Below, piece by piece: positions 23,057 through 31,278 of a DNA stretch of 34,803 nucleotides. The first letter of the stretch is position 1; each line of letters opens with the position of its first letter. Made by a program: the position numbers and the translations under genes. The notes below the pieces were generated by a model. That model was given only the letters and a program-made list of their open reading frames with translations, searched no databases and was not told where the DNA came from. This stretch comes from an uncultured Prevotella sp. (GTDB lineage Bacteria; Bacteroidota; Bacteroidia; Bacteroidales; Bacteroidaceae). The DNA lies in assembly GCA_900315765.1 (NCBI GenBank), contig ONAK01000052.1:1-34803 (forward strand), in the 5' to 3' direction.

Positions 23057-23734
23057 ATGAAAAAGGTATTGTTTTTGATGATGAGCGTTTTAGCGCTAAC
23101 TTCGTGCAAAATCGACTTGAAGGACTGGAACAGCACCAATCTGATAGAAGAAAGTGACAATGTGGTTACTAAGTCGTACAAACTGAAACCATTTGAAGAG
23201 GTACACATGCGCTGTGTTGGTTTTGTAGAGATAGTTCAAGACGAGAAAAAGAGTGGCACTGTAGAGCTTACAGCACCTGATAACTACATCGAACTATACA
23301 AATTCGAGAACAAGGGAAACGAACTTGATATCAACTTTTCAAAGCAACACGTTAACATACACTCTAAAAACGTGAGGATTAAGGTGTATACCAACGATCT
23401 TTTAGCACTGAAGAACAGTGGTGCATCAAGTATCAAGATGGACAAGTTGGACACCGACAAAATAGATATAATTAATAGTGGTGTGGGCAGCATCACAATA
23501 GGTGGGATAGCCGATGACGTAAAACTTCAGAACAGTGGTGTTGGCAGTATCAACGCAGAACACCTGAAAGCGCTGAATGTAAAAGCTAATGTATCGGGAG
23601 TTGGTAGTATTACTTGCTATGCTTCAGAAAAAATAGAAGGCCGTGTATCGGGTGTTGGTTCACTAAAATATGCAGGAAACCCTAAACATACAGACAATAA
23701 ACGATCTGGTGTGGGAAGCATCAGTGAGATGTAA
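23057..23734 (+). CDS. DUF2807 (head GIN domain) lipoprotein
   Basis: 225 residues from the ATG at 23057; a Met four codons earlier (23045) is equally possible. A lipoprotein signal ends in LALTSC (Cys17). The body is the DUF2807 beta-helical domain common in Bacteroidota (putative adhesin or GIN domain), beginning at FEEVHMRCVGFVEIVQD. Six short repeats of SG[AV][GS]S follow, from NSGASSI to RSGVGSISEM, each at a turn of the likely right-handed beta structure. The protein is exported and lipid-anchored. No function is established for the family. Confidence 0.85.
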   Translation: MKKVLFLMMSVLALTSCKIDLKDWNSTNLIEESDNVVTKSYKLKPFEEVHMRCVGFVEIVQDEKKSGTVELTAPDNYIELYKFENKGNELDINFSKQHVNIHSKNVRIKVYTNDLLALKNSGASSIKMDKLDTDKIDIINSGVGSITIGGIADDVKLQNSGVGSINAEHLKALNVKANVSGVGSITCYASEKIEGRVSGVGSLKYAGNPKHTDNKRSGVGSISEM

Positions 23735-23772
23735 AAAAACTATGGGCGATCAAAATGATCGCCCATTTGTTT
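23733..23772. terminator. Bidirectional terminator between the DUF2807 and GH13 genes
   Basis: 10-bp perfect stem ATGGGCGATC/GATCGCCCAT (23742-23751/23757-23766) with loop AAAAT. An A-run (23733-23739) on the left gives a T-run for minus-strand transcripts; TTGTTT on the right serves the plus strand more weakly. Confidence 0.8.
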
Positions 23773-25426
23773 ATGACTTAAATTTTAATACTACTGCATT
23801 TAGTGGATCTACAGATAAAGGAATTTTGCCATCGCGTTTGAGAGTAATCTTTATCTGAGAATCTGTAAGCAGATCGGTAGCCACAGCATTCTTTTCCTTA
23901 ATACCAAGGAAATCGAATGCGTGTGCAGGGATAGTAACATTAACTACTGTTGGACTTTCATCAAAATTGGCCACAACAAGCAACACCTCTGCCCCAGCCT
24001 TTCGCAAGAAAATATACTGACGATAATACTGACTATTCACATACATCAAGTCGAACATCTGTCCTTGCGCCACAGCCTTCTCGCTAGCAGCTATATTCAT
24101 TACCTTATTATATATATCATGCAGTTTCTTCTCGTCAGGAGTTGATTTACCCTTAGCAGCACGAACCACCGAAGGCACACTCCAATAGTCGAAGATTGTG
24201 GTACGACCATCATTACCACTAAAGCCTTCCTTATCCATACCGCGTTCTCCATATTCCTGACCGAAGTAAATCATGAGCGGATTTTGCTGCAATAAGGCCG
24301 ACACAACCAAACCTGGTATTCCCTTATTGGCATCACTTGCAAAAAACTGACTAGCAATTCGTTGTTCGTCATGATTTTCAAGGAAATACAACATATGCTG
24401 ACGGATATCGTCAGTAGCTTGCCAGGCACCTGTTATAGCCTGAGTACTCTGACGACCACACATGACATCACGAACAGTATCGTACATACCAACTTTGTCA
24501 TAGAGATAATCGAAACCTGAATCAAGATAGTTGCGATATTCGGCTGGGTTATAAACCTCACCAATAAACACAACCTCCGGATAGCGATACTTTACTTTAT
24601 CGGTAGCCCAATGCCAAAATGCAGCAGGCACCATCTCAGCCATATCACAGCGGAAACCATCAACACCCTTAGCTGCCCAGAAGAGCAGTATCTCTGTCAT
24701 TTTATCCCATGTATTTGGAATGGGATTAAAATGGCCAACACGCCCAGCATAGTAATCAAGACCATAATTCAACTTAACAGTCTCATACCAATCGTTCATA
24801 CCTGGAGCATTGTGGAAACAATCATTACCTGTAGCTTTGGCCGGCTCTTCGATATATGGTTCAGACTCTCCATGATACAAATCGAAATAAGGAGTGAAAC
24901 GCTGACCAGGACAATAGTAAAAGTTGTTCTGAGGGTCGAAACCATTCTGTGGATTATCTTCCTCGCCAAGATCCTTAACACCTTCTGGAGCACAAATTGA
25001 GTGATATTGTCGAGCTACATGATTAGGTACAAAATCGATGACAACCTTAAGGCCTGCCTTGTGGCTACGGTCGATAAGTGCCTCAAACTCTGCCATACGA
25101 TGAGGAATATCTACAGCCAGATCAGGATCGATATCGTAATAATCGGTAATAGCATAAGGCGAACCAGCCTTTCCTTTTACCACTGCAGGATGCTGACGTG
25201 GAATACCATAAGCACTGTAATCGGTCTGTGTGGCGTGGCGGATTACACCTGTGTACCAGATATGGCTCACGCCCATCGCCCTGATTTTTTTCAGGGTGGT
25301 GGGCGTGAAGTCATTCAGTTTTCCGCAACCATTCTCAGCTAATGTACCATTCTCTTTACGAGTGGTATTTTTGTTTCCATAGAGTCGCGTGAAAACCTGA
25401 TATATTATAATCTTACTCGATGCCAT
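23771..25426 (-). CDS. GH13 alpha-amylase family glycoside hydrolase
   Basis: 551 residues from the ATG at 25426, which overlaps the end of fabD by 14 bases; a TTG nine bases upstream is less likely. The (beta/alpha)8 barrel has the GH13 conserved regions: VVIDFVPNHV (128-137), GFRCDMAEM with nucleophile Asp261, FIGEVYNP with acid/base Glu290, and FLENHDEQR with Asp353. No signal peptide is visible, so it should act on internal alpha-glucan or imported maltodextrin. That fits the glycogen synthase and phosphorylase genes 3 kb away. It could be an amylase, a debranching-type or a transfer enzyme. Confidence 0.88.
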   Translation of the reverse strand: MASSKIIIYQVFTRLYGNKNTTRKENGTLAENGCGKLNDFTPTTLKKIRAMGVSHIWYTGVIRHATQTDYSAYGIPRQHPAVVKGKAGSPYAITDYYDIDPDLAVDIPHRMAEFEALIDRSHKAGLKVVIDFVPNHVARQYHSICAPEGVKDLGEEDNPQNGFDPQNNFYYCPGQRFTPYFDLYHGESEPYIEEPAKATGNDCFHNAPGMNDWYETVKLNYGLDYYAGRVGHFNPIPNTWDKMTEILLFWAAKGVDGFRCDMAEMVPAAFWHWATDKVKYRYPEVVFIGEVYNPAEYRNYLDSGFDYLYDKVGMYDTVRDVMCGRQSTQAITGAWQATDDIRQHMLYFLENHDEQRIASQFFASDANKGIPGLVVSALLQQNPLMIYFGQEYGERGMDKEGFSGNDGRTTIFDYWSVPSVVRAAKGKSTPDEKKLHDIYNKVMNIAASEKAVAQGQMFDLMYVNSQYYRQYIFLRKAGAEVLLVVANFDESPTVVNVTIPAHAFDFLGIKEKNAVATDLLTDSQIKITLKRDGKIPLSVDPLNAVVLKFKS

Positions 25427-26303
25427 GGGCTGCAACTTCTTTGTTGATCTTTACGATCATGCCCTGCAGCGCCTTACCAGGACCACACTCTGTGAAGTCA
25501 TCGGCACCATCGGCAATCATATTCTGAACACTTTGAGTCCAGCGAACTGAGCTAGTGAGCTGAGCTATGAGGTTAGCCTTAATCTCCGTGGGATCGGTAT
25601 GAGGCTTAGCATCTACATTCTGATAAACAGGGCACTTTGGAGTCTTAATCTCTGTAGCCTCGATAGCTGCCTGAAGCTCATCCTTAGCAGGCTGCATGAG
25701 TGGAGAATGGAAAGCACCACCAACTTTGAGCACCAAAGCACGCTTAGCGCCAGCTGCTTTGAGCTGCTCGCAAGCCTCCTCGATAGCCTCAATATTTCCT
25801 GAGATAACCAACTGACCAGGGCAATTATAGTTAGCAGCAACTACTACACCCTTACCCATCTTGCTAACCTCAGCACATACCTCCTCTACCTTCTCATCAG
25901 GAAGAGCGATGATGGCAGCCATTGTTGAGGGCTGAGCCTCACAAGCCTTCTGCATAGCCATTGCACGGGCATAAACCAACTTCAAACCATCTTCGAAGCT
26001 AAGAGCACCAGCAGCAGTAAGAGCAGAGAACTCACCAAGAGAGTGACCAGCAACCATCTTTGGGGCGAAGGCATCGCCCATGCATAGTGCAGAGATAACA
26101 CTATGGAGGAAGACTGCAGGCTGAGTAACCTTGGTCTGCTTGAGCTCCTCATCGGTACCTGCAAACATAATGTCGGTGATGCGATAGCCGAGAATTTCGT
26201 TAGCCTTCTCGAAAAGTTCCTTTGCGAGTGGGTTTGTATCGTAAAGATCCTTACCCATTCCTACAAACTGAGCTCCCTGTCCGGGAAAAACAAATGCTTT
26301 CAT
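25413..26303 (-). CDS. fabD: Malonyl-CoA:ACP transacylase
   Basis: 296 residues, normal for FabD, which loads malonyl from CoA onto acyl carrier protein at the start of fatty acid synthesis. FVFPGQGAQFVGMG (4-17) is the family start. The catalytic serine is Ser88 in GHSLGEF. GAFHSPLMQPA carries the catalytic histidine, and a conserved Arg-rich start of the small domain is followed by TECGPGKALQGM near the C-terminus. Other fab genes are not adjacent. The 3' end overlaps the GH13 start, and the two genes are probably one transcript from the promoter at 26355. Confidence 0.93.
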   Translation of the reverse strand: MKAFVFPGQGAQFVGMGKDLYDTNPLAKELFEKANEILGYRITDIMFAGTDEELKQTKVTQPAVFLHSVISALCMGDAFAPKMVAGHSLGEFSALTAAGALSFEDGLKLVYARAMAMQKACEAQPSTMAAIIALPDEKVEEVCAEVSKMGKGVVVAANYNCPGQLVISGNIEAIEEACEQLKAAGAKRALVLKVGGAFHSPLMQPAKDELQAAIEATEIKTPKCPVYQNVDAKPHTDPTEIKANLIAQLTSSVRWTQSVQNMIADGADDFTECGPGKALQGMIVKINKEVAAHGIE

Positions 26304-26354
26304 TTTCTTCTTACCTTTTATTTAAATATTAAACTTTTTCAACTTATCGGTGTG

Positions 26355-26362
26355 CAAAATTA
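26355..26362 (-). promoter_or_regulatory. -7 promoter box for fabD
   Basis: Minus-strand TAATTTTG followed by CACA, 51 bases upstream of the fabD start. Confidence 0.65.
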
Positions 26363-26388
26363 CTAAAACTTTCTGAAAAATGCCCTTC

Positions 26389-26419
26389 TATCACCATTTT
26401 TTTAATGAAAGTGGTGATA
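26389..26419. promoter_or_regulatory. Inverted repeat between divergent fabD and ThiE-like promoters
   Basis: TATCACCATTTT (26389-26400) and AAAGTGGTGATA (26408-26419) are reverse complements with one mismatch and a 7-base spacer. The repeat lies between the two -7 boxes and covers the region where the plus promoter's -33 element should be, which suits an operator. Confidence 0.55.
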
Positions 26420-26436
26420 ATATCGAAAAATCTGTG

Positions 26437-26444
26437 TAATTTTG
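26437..26444 (+). promoter_or_regulatory. -7 promoter box for the ThiE-like gene
   Basis: TAATTTTG followed by CAC, 18 bases upstream of the ATG at 26463. It removes the longer TTG start at 26442, which lies within the box. Confidence 0.65.
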
Positions 26445-26462
26445 CACTTAGAAAGAGAACAG

Positions 26463-27080
26463 ATGGCAAAAATGAAGCTTATTGTAATGACGAAACCAAC
26501 ATTCTTCGTTGAAGAGGACAAGATTCTTGCAAACCTCTTCGAAGAAGGATTGGAGAATCTTCACCTATATAAACCAGGTGCTTCGCCTATGTATTCTGAG
26601 CGACTGCTCACTTTGTTGGGCGAAGACTATTGTAATAAGATTACCGTTCATGGGCATTTCTATCTTAAAGAAGAATACCGTCTTCGTGGAATTCATATCG
26701 ACGATGCATTTACCGAAGCCCCTGTGGGCTACAAGGGTAACATTAGCCGTACGTGCCACGCAATAGAAGAGCTCAAAGAAACAAAGAAAAAATCAAATTA
26801 CGTATTCCTGCACTCTATATTCGACAGTCAGACCAACGCCGACGAGAAACAATCGTTTACGATGGACGAACTGCGCGATGCTGCAAAACATGGTCTTATC
26901 GACAAGAAGGTGTATGCCCTTGGAGGTATGAATCTTGACCGCGTAAAAGAAATTAAGGATCTGGGATTTGGTGGTATGGTGATATGTGGCGACCTGTGGA
27001 ACAGGTTTAACATTCACAATGAAATTGATTATAAAGCGCTATTGAACCACTTCGAGAAACTGCGCAAAACGATAGATTAA
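26463..27080 (+). CDS. Thiamine phosphate synthase-like (ThiE/TenI superfamily) protein
   Basis: 205 residues, normal for the ThiE/TenI TIM-barrel family, in which ThiE joins the pyrimidine and thiazole halves of thiamine. MKLIVMTKPTFFVEED, GLENLHLYKPG, CNKITVHGHF, RGIHIDDAF and VYALGGMN mark the strands. Several ThiE residues differ: LHLYKPG replaces the L-R-x-K pyrophosphate/HMP site, and IHIDD replaces HLGQ-x-D. Catalysis as ThiE is therefore doubtful. No other thi gene or TPP riboswitch leader is visible. It precedes prs by 32 bases and may share its transcript. This is a Bacteroidota paralogue, and its role is unknown. Confidence 0.75.
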   Translation: MAKMKLIVMTKPTFFVEEDKILANLFEEGLENLHLYKPGASPMYSERLLTLLGEDYCNKITVHGHFYLKEEYRLRGIHIDDAFTEAPVGYKGNISRTCHAIEELKETKKKSNYVFLHSIFDSQTNADEKQSFTMDELRDAAKHGLIDKKVYALGGMNLDRVKEIKDLGFGGMVICGDLWNRFNIHNEIDYKALLNHFEKLRKTID

Positions 27081-27112
27081 TAGGACTAACATAATAATAT
27101 AGGTATTAAAAC

Positions 27113-28051
27113 ATGAGTGATAAAAGCTCCTACATGGTATTCTCAGGTACAGCAACGAGATACCTGGCAGAAAGAATCTGCCAAAGTCTGGGTTGCCCCC
27201 TTGGACAGTTGCAAATAACAAAATTCTCGGATGGAGAGTTTGCCGTATCCTACGAGGAAAGTATTCGTGGACGCGACGTTTTCCTGGTACAGAGCACATT
27301 CCCCAACAGCGACAATCTGATGGAATTGCTGCTTATGATTGACGCAGCAAAGCGCGCATCAGCACGTACCATCAATGCTGTTATCCCATACTTCGGATGG
27401 GCACGTCAGGACCGCAAGGACAAGCCACGTGTCAGCATCGGTGCAAAACTGGTAGCCGATTTGCTGAGTGCAGCAGGTGTTAATCGTGTTATTACAATGG
27501 ATCTGCATGCAGACCAGATTCAGGGTTTCTTTGATGTACCAGTCGACCATCTGTATGCATCTAATGTAATTATCCCTTATCTCCAGTCGCTGAATCTCGA
27601 CAATCTGGTGATTGCCTCACCCGACGTTGGCGGTTCAAAGCGTGCTAACACATACGCCAAATATCTTGGATGTCCATTGGTACTTTGCAACAAAACTCGC
27701 GCTCGTGCCAATGTGGTAGCATCTATGCAGATTATAGGTGATGTAGAGGGTAAAAATGTTGTTATTATTGACGACATGGTAGATACCGCAGGAACAATAA
27801 CAAAGGCTGCAGACCTGATGAAGGAGAATGGAGCTCTTACAGTACGCGCTTGCGCTAGCCATTGCGTGATGAGCGGACCAGCAAGCGATCGTGTTCAGGA
27901 GTCAGCTCTCGAGGAAATTGTATTTACAGACTCGATTCCTTACACCCAGCGTTGTGCTAAAGTCAAGCAGCTTAGCGTGGCTGATATGTTTGCTGAGGCA
28001 ATCCGTCGAGTTATTGACAACAAGAGCATTAGCGACCTATACATAGTATAA
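27113..28051 (+). CDS. prs: Ribose-phosphate pyrophosphokinase
   Basis: 312 residues, the usual length for PRPP synthetase, which transfers pyrophosphate from ATP to ribose 5-phosphate for nucleotide, histidine and tryptophan synthesis. Motifs are KFSDGEFAV, PYFGWARQDRKDK (flexible ATP-binding region), ITMDLHADQIQGFFD (catalytic His region), and the PRPP loop VVIIDDMVDTAGT. The sequence fits the class I enzyme. It lies between the ThiE-like gene and a lipoprotein gene that begins 5 bases after its stop. Confidence 0.95.
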   Translation: MSDKSSYMVFSGTATRYLAERICQSLGCPLGQLQITKFSDGEFAVSYEESIRGRDVFLVQSTFPNSDNLMELLLMIDAAKRASARTINAVIPYFGWARQDRKDKPRVSIGAKLVADLLSAAGVNRVITMDLHADQIQGFFDVPVDHLYASNVIIPYLQSLNLDNLVIASPDVGGSKRANTYAKYLGCPLVLCNKTRARANVVASMQIIGDVEGKNVVIIDDMVDTAGTITKAADLMKENGALTVRACASHCVMSGPASDRVQESALEEIVFTDSIPYTQRCAKVKQLSVADMFAEAIRRVIDNKSISDLYIV

Positions 28052-28056
28052 TCGTA

Positions 28057-28626
28057 ATGACAAATAAAGCCCTTATCAGGCTGGCAATAGCAGGCATTGC
28101 GTTCTGCTCATGCCAGTCTGATTCTTATAAGATAAAAGGTTATGCCAGCCATTTGCACGATGGCGATACTATAATTCTAGCACTTGAAGATCATCAGCAG
28201 AAAATATTGGGCCAAACAAAAGTGTCTGACGGAAACTTCATTATGAAGGGAGTAACAGACACCACAGTTTTCTGTCGTGCATATCTAAATCGCGAACCAC
28301 TTACAAGCATAAGTTTCTTTCTGGAACCTGGCAATATAACAATAGAACTTAACCCTTACCCCACTCCTTCAAGGGTTTCAGGCACATCTTTAAATAATGA
28401 GTGGCAGGGACTAAACGATTCTGTACAAACACTTGGAGACAAACTGATACGACTGGCCGAGACGACGAGCAAGACAAAATCATACAATCGACAACAATTG
28501 CAGAAATCGATCGATAGTCTGCACCACAAAATATCAGGCTGCATAACAAACACTGGCCAGAGAAACAGAAACAATGTATTAGGAAAATACATCATTGACA
28601 ATTACAAAGAACCCGATTTCAAATGA
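28057..28626 (+). CDS. DUF4369 lipoprotein lacking a thioredoxin domain
   Basis: 189 residues. A short lipoprotein signal ends FCSC (Cys19). The rest is the DUF4369 domain of Bacteroidota: KIKGYASHLHDGDTIILAL, a strand-rich core to about residue 110, then a Gln- and Lys-rich helical tail. In most relatives DUF4369 is followed by an AhpC/TlpA thioredoxin-like domain with a CxxC motif; here the protein ends without one. This could be a natural short form or a decayed thiol-disulfide protein. It begins 5 bases after prs, and a strong terminator stem spans its final codons. Confidence 0.8.
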   Translation: MTNKALIRLAIAGIAFCSCQSDSYKIKGYASHLHDGDTIILALEDHQQKILGQTKVSDGNFIMKGVTDTTVFCRAYLNREPLTSISFFLEPGNITIELNPYPTPSRVSGTSLNNEWQGLNDSVQTLGDKLIRLAETTSKTKSYNRQQLQKSIDSLHHKISGCITNTGQRNRNNVLGKYIIDNYKEPDFK

Positions 28627-28642
28627 AACCGGGTTCTTTTTT
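28609..28642 (+). terminator. Rho-independent terminator overlapping the DUF4369 stop codon
   Basis: 12-position stem GAACCCGATTTC/GAAACCGGGTTC with one mismatch and loop AAAT, then TTTTTT at 28637-28642. The stop codon (28624-28626) is in the loop and stem, so termination and translation end at the same place. Confidence 0.88.
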
Positions 28643-28657
28643 ATGATGTACCAAACC

Positions 28658-31234
28658 TTAGCAAGTAAAGTTAGGAAGTTCCAACCACTTAATGTAGCAG
28701 AAGTCCTGACGATGAGGCAGATTCTTGTTCTGTGGATACATACGTACAGCACTCTTGAAATCGCCAGCCTGCTGCGGAGCAAGTGTCGCCTCGAAGATGA
28801 AGTTGTTGCCATCGCGACGAACCATCTTCAATGGTTCAACAGAGAATACGCGCTCCTCGCCCTCCTTGTTGATATGTACATTTACCTTTTCAAGGGCTAC
28901 AGCATCATCAAGTCCCTGCTCATTGATAACATAGCGCAAGGTGTATTTCTGAGCTGTCTCGATACCTGTTGAAGGATAATCCCACTCGCAGGATACTACG
29001 TTAATAGCATCCCAACGCTCAGCTACAGCTTCCTTCCACTGTGCAATCTCTTTGGCCAGACGATAGCCGTCCTTAGAAATCTCCTTGAAACGCTTAGCCT
29101 GTTTGTTGTAGAACTTATCATAGTAATCATCAAGCTGACGCTTCATTGTGTAGTGGGGAGCAATCTGGGCGATAGAGTTCTTAATAACCTTAATCCAACC
29201 CTTTGAGATACCCTTCTTATCCTTATTATAATAAAGAGGTACGATTTCGTTCTCCAGAAGCCCATAGATAGTTGCAGCGTCAAGATTATCCTGATAACCC
29301 TGATTCTGGTAGGTACGCTTCTCAGTAAGAGCCCATCCTGCACCCTCACGATAGCCCTCAAGCCACCAACCGTCCTTTACACTGAGGTTTACAACACCAT
29401 TCATCTCGGCCTTTTCGCCTGACGTTCCTGATGCCTCGAGAGGACGTGTAGGAGTATTCATCCAAATATCAACACCTGAAACAAGACGACGAGCCAACAG
29501 GAAGTCGTAGTCCTCAAGGAATACAATACGACCTTGGAACTCAGGACGCTGTGAGATATCGTAGATCTTCTTAATAAGTCCCTGACCAGCACCATCAGCA
29601 GGGTGAGCCTTACCTGCAAACAGGAATACAACTGGATGCTCAGGATTGTTAACGATCTTGCTAAGACGCTCAAGATCGGTAAACAGCAAGTGTGCACGCT
29701 TGTAAGTAGCAAAGCGACGGCAGAAACCAATAACCAGAGCATTAGGATCGAAACGCTCAAGCAACTTCACTACGCGTGTTGGATCGCCCTGATTTTTCAA
29801 CCAAGTCTCACGGAACTGCTCCTTAATATAATCGAACAACTTTGTCTTAAGAGCCTGACGTGTAGCCCAGATCTCCTCATCTGGACAGTTATAGATACCA
29901 TGCCAGATTTCCTCGTTGCTCTGATCACTCATGTGCTTAGCATCGAAGTATTTTGCATAAACTTTACGCCACTCTGTAGCACACCATGTTGGGAAATGAA
30001 CACCATTGGTAACATACCCCACGTGGTTTTCCTCAGGATAGTAGCCCTTCCAAATTGGAGCAAACATCTGCTGAGAAACCCAACCATGAAGCATTGATAC
30101 ACCGTTAACCTCCTGACAAGTGTTGCAAGCAAAGGTACTCATACAGAACTTCTCACCATGGTCATCTGGATTGGTACGACCCATGCCGATGAACTCATCC
30201 CATGAGATACCAAGCTTCTGAGGATAGCCACCCATGTACTTGCCGAAAAGCCCCTCGTCGAAGTAATCGTGACCAGCAGGAACTGGAGTGTGAACAGTAT
30301 AAAGCGAAGAAGCGCGAACCAACTCCAATGCCTGATTGAAGCTGAGGCCCTCGTCGATATAATCGCACAAACGCTGCAGGTTGCAGAGTGCTGCATGACC
30401 TTCATTACAATGATAGATATCCTTCTTGATACCCAATTTCTTCAGTAACAGCATACCACCGATACCAAGTAGGATCTCCTGCTTTAAGCGGTTCTCCCAG
30501 TCACCACCATAAAGGCTATGAGTAATTGGCTTATCGAACTCAGAATTCATCTCGTTATCAGTATCAAGCAAATAGAGCTTAACACGACCAACGTTTACAC
30601 GCCAAACATAAGCATGAACCTGATAGTTGGTATAAGGAACATCGATAACCATAGGATTACCCTCACTGTCAAGCTGGCGCTCGATAGGCAGGTTACCAAA
30701 GTTCTGGCTCTCGTAGTTAGCAATCTGCTGTCCCTCCATCGAAAGGCTCTGTGTAAAGTAGCCAAAACGATACAAGAAACCAACAGCACACATATCAACG
30801 TTTGAATCAGAAGCCTCCTTTACATAGTCACCAGCCAGCATACCTAGACCACCTGAATAAATCTTCAGAGCAGAGTGGATACCATACTCCATACAGAAGT
30901 AGGCCACTGATGGGCGCTTTGAATCAGGCTTAACATCAATATACTTTCGGAACAAATCATAGACACTCTTAATACGCTTCATGAGTGCTTTGTCTTTTAC
31001 AATTTTTTCTTTGCGGGCAAAGCTCAATCGCTCAAGTAGCATCACTGGGTTGTGTTTCACCTCATGATAAAGCTCAGGGTCAAGGTCGCGGAACAAGTCA
31101 CGTGCCTCGTAGTTCCATACCCACCACATGTTGTGGGCAATCTCGTCCAAACACTTCAGTTCTTCTGGAAGACTTGACTTAACGGTCAACTCTTTCCACA
31201 TTGGAGCATTTGCATAATCAGCTTTAATTTTCAT
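28658..31234 (-). CDS. glgP: Alpha-glucan (glycogen) phosphorylase
   Basis: 858 residues, typical of the TIGR02094-type bacterial alpha-glucan phosphorylase (GT35), which releases glucose 1-phosphate from glycogen or maltodextrin using pyridoxal phosphate. The N-terminus has NMWWVWN and [19 protein letters not shown]. The PLP site is [11 protein letters not shown] with Lys607. The second gene behind glycogen synthase, 44 bases downstream, on the same strand. This is the short, plant-unlike bacterial form rather than the roughly 800-residue E. coli MalP/GlgP type. A C-terminal extension after residue 770 is the family's usual tail. Confidence 0.93.
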   Translation of the reverse strand: MKIKADYANAPMWKELTVKSSLPEELKCLDEIAHNMWWVWNYEARDLFRDLDPELYHEVKHNPVMLLERLSFARKEKIVKDKALMKRIKSVYDLFRKYIDVKPDSKRPSVAYFCMEYGIHSALKIYSGGLGMLAGDYVKEASDSNVDMCAVGFLYRFGYFTQSLSMEGQQIANYESQNFGNLPIERQLDSEGNPMVIDVPYTNYQVHAYVWRVNVGRVKLYLLDTDNEMNSEFDKPITHSLYGGDWENRLKQEILLGIGGMLLLKKLGIKKDIYHCNEGHAALCNLQRLCDYIDEGLSFNQALELVRASSLYTVHTPVPAGHDYFDEGLFGKYMGGYPQKLGISWDEFIGMGRTNPDDHGEKFCMSTFACNTCQEVNGVSMLHGWVSQQMFAPIWKGYYPEENHVGYVTNGVHFPTWCATEWRKVYAKYFDAKHMSDQSNEEIWHGIYNCPDEEIWATRQALKTKLFDYIKEQFRETWLKNQGDPTRVVKLLERFDPNALVIGFCRRFATYKRAHLLFTDLERLSKIVNNPEHPVVFLFAGKAHPADGAGQGLIKKIYDISQRPEFQGRIVFLEDYDFLLARRLVSGVDIWMNTPTRPLEASGTSGEKAEMNGVVNLSVKDGWWLEGYREGAGWALTEKRTYQNQGYQDNLDAATIYGLLENEIVPLYYNKDKKGISKGWIKVIKNSIAQIAPHYTMKRQLDDYYDKFYNKQAKRFKEISKDGYRLAKEIAQWKEAVAERWDAINVVSCEWDYPSTGIETAQKYTLRYVINEQGLDDAVALEKVNVHINKEGEERVFSVEPLKMVRRDGNNFIFEATLAPQQAGDFKSAVRMYPQNKNLPHRQDFCYIKWLELPNFTC

Positions 31235-31278
31235 AATCTCTCAAATTTTATTATTTGAACTTTATTTTGATTTCTCAC

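Noticed and set aside
23057-23734. Tandem DNA repeat in the DUF2807 gene
   Set aside because: The repeat is at the protein level. The DNA copies around GGTGTTGG/GGTGTGGG diverge and have unequal spacing, so no DNA repeat feature is called.
26304-26462. TPP riboswitch before the ThiE-like gene
   Set aside because: The leader after the promoter box is under 20 bases, far too short for the thi-box aptamer, and no CUGAGA core was found.
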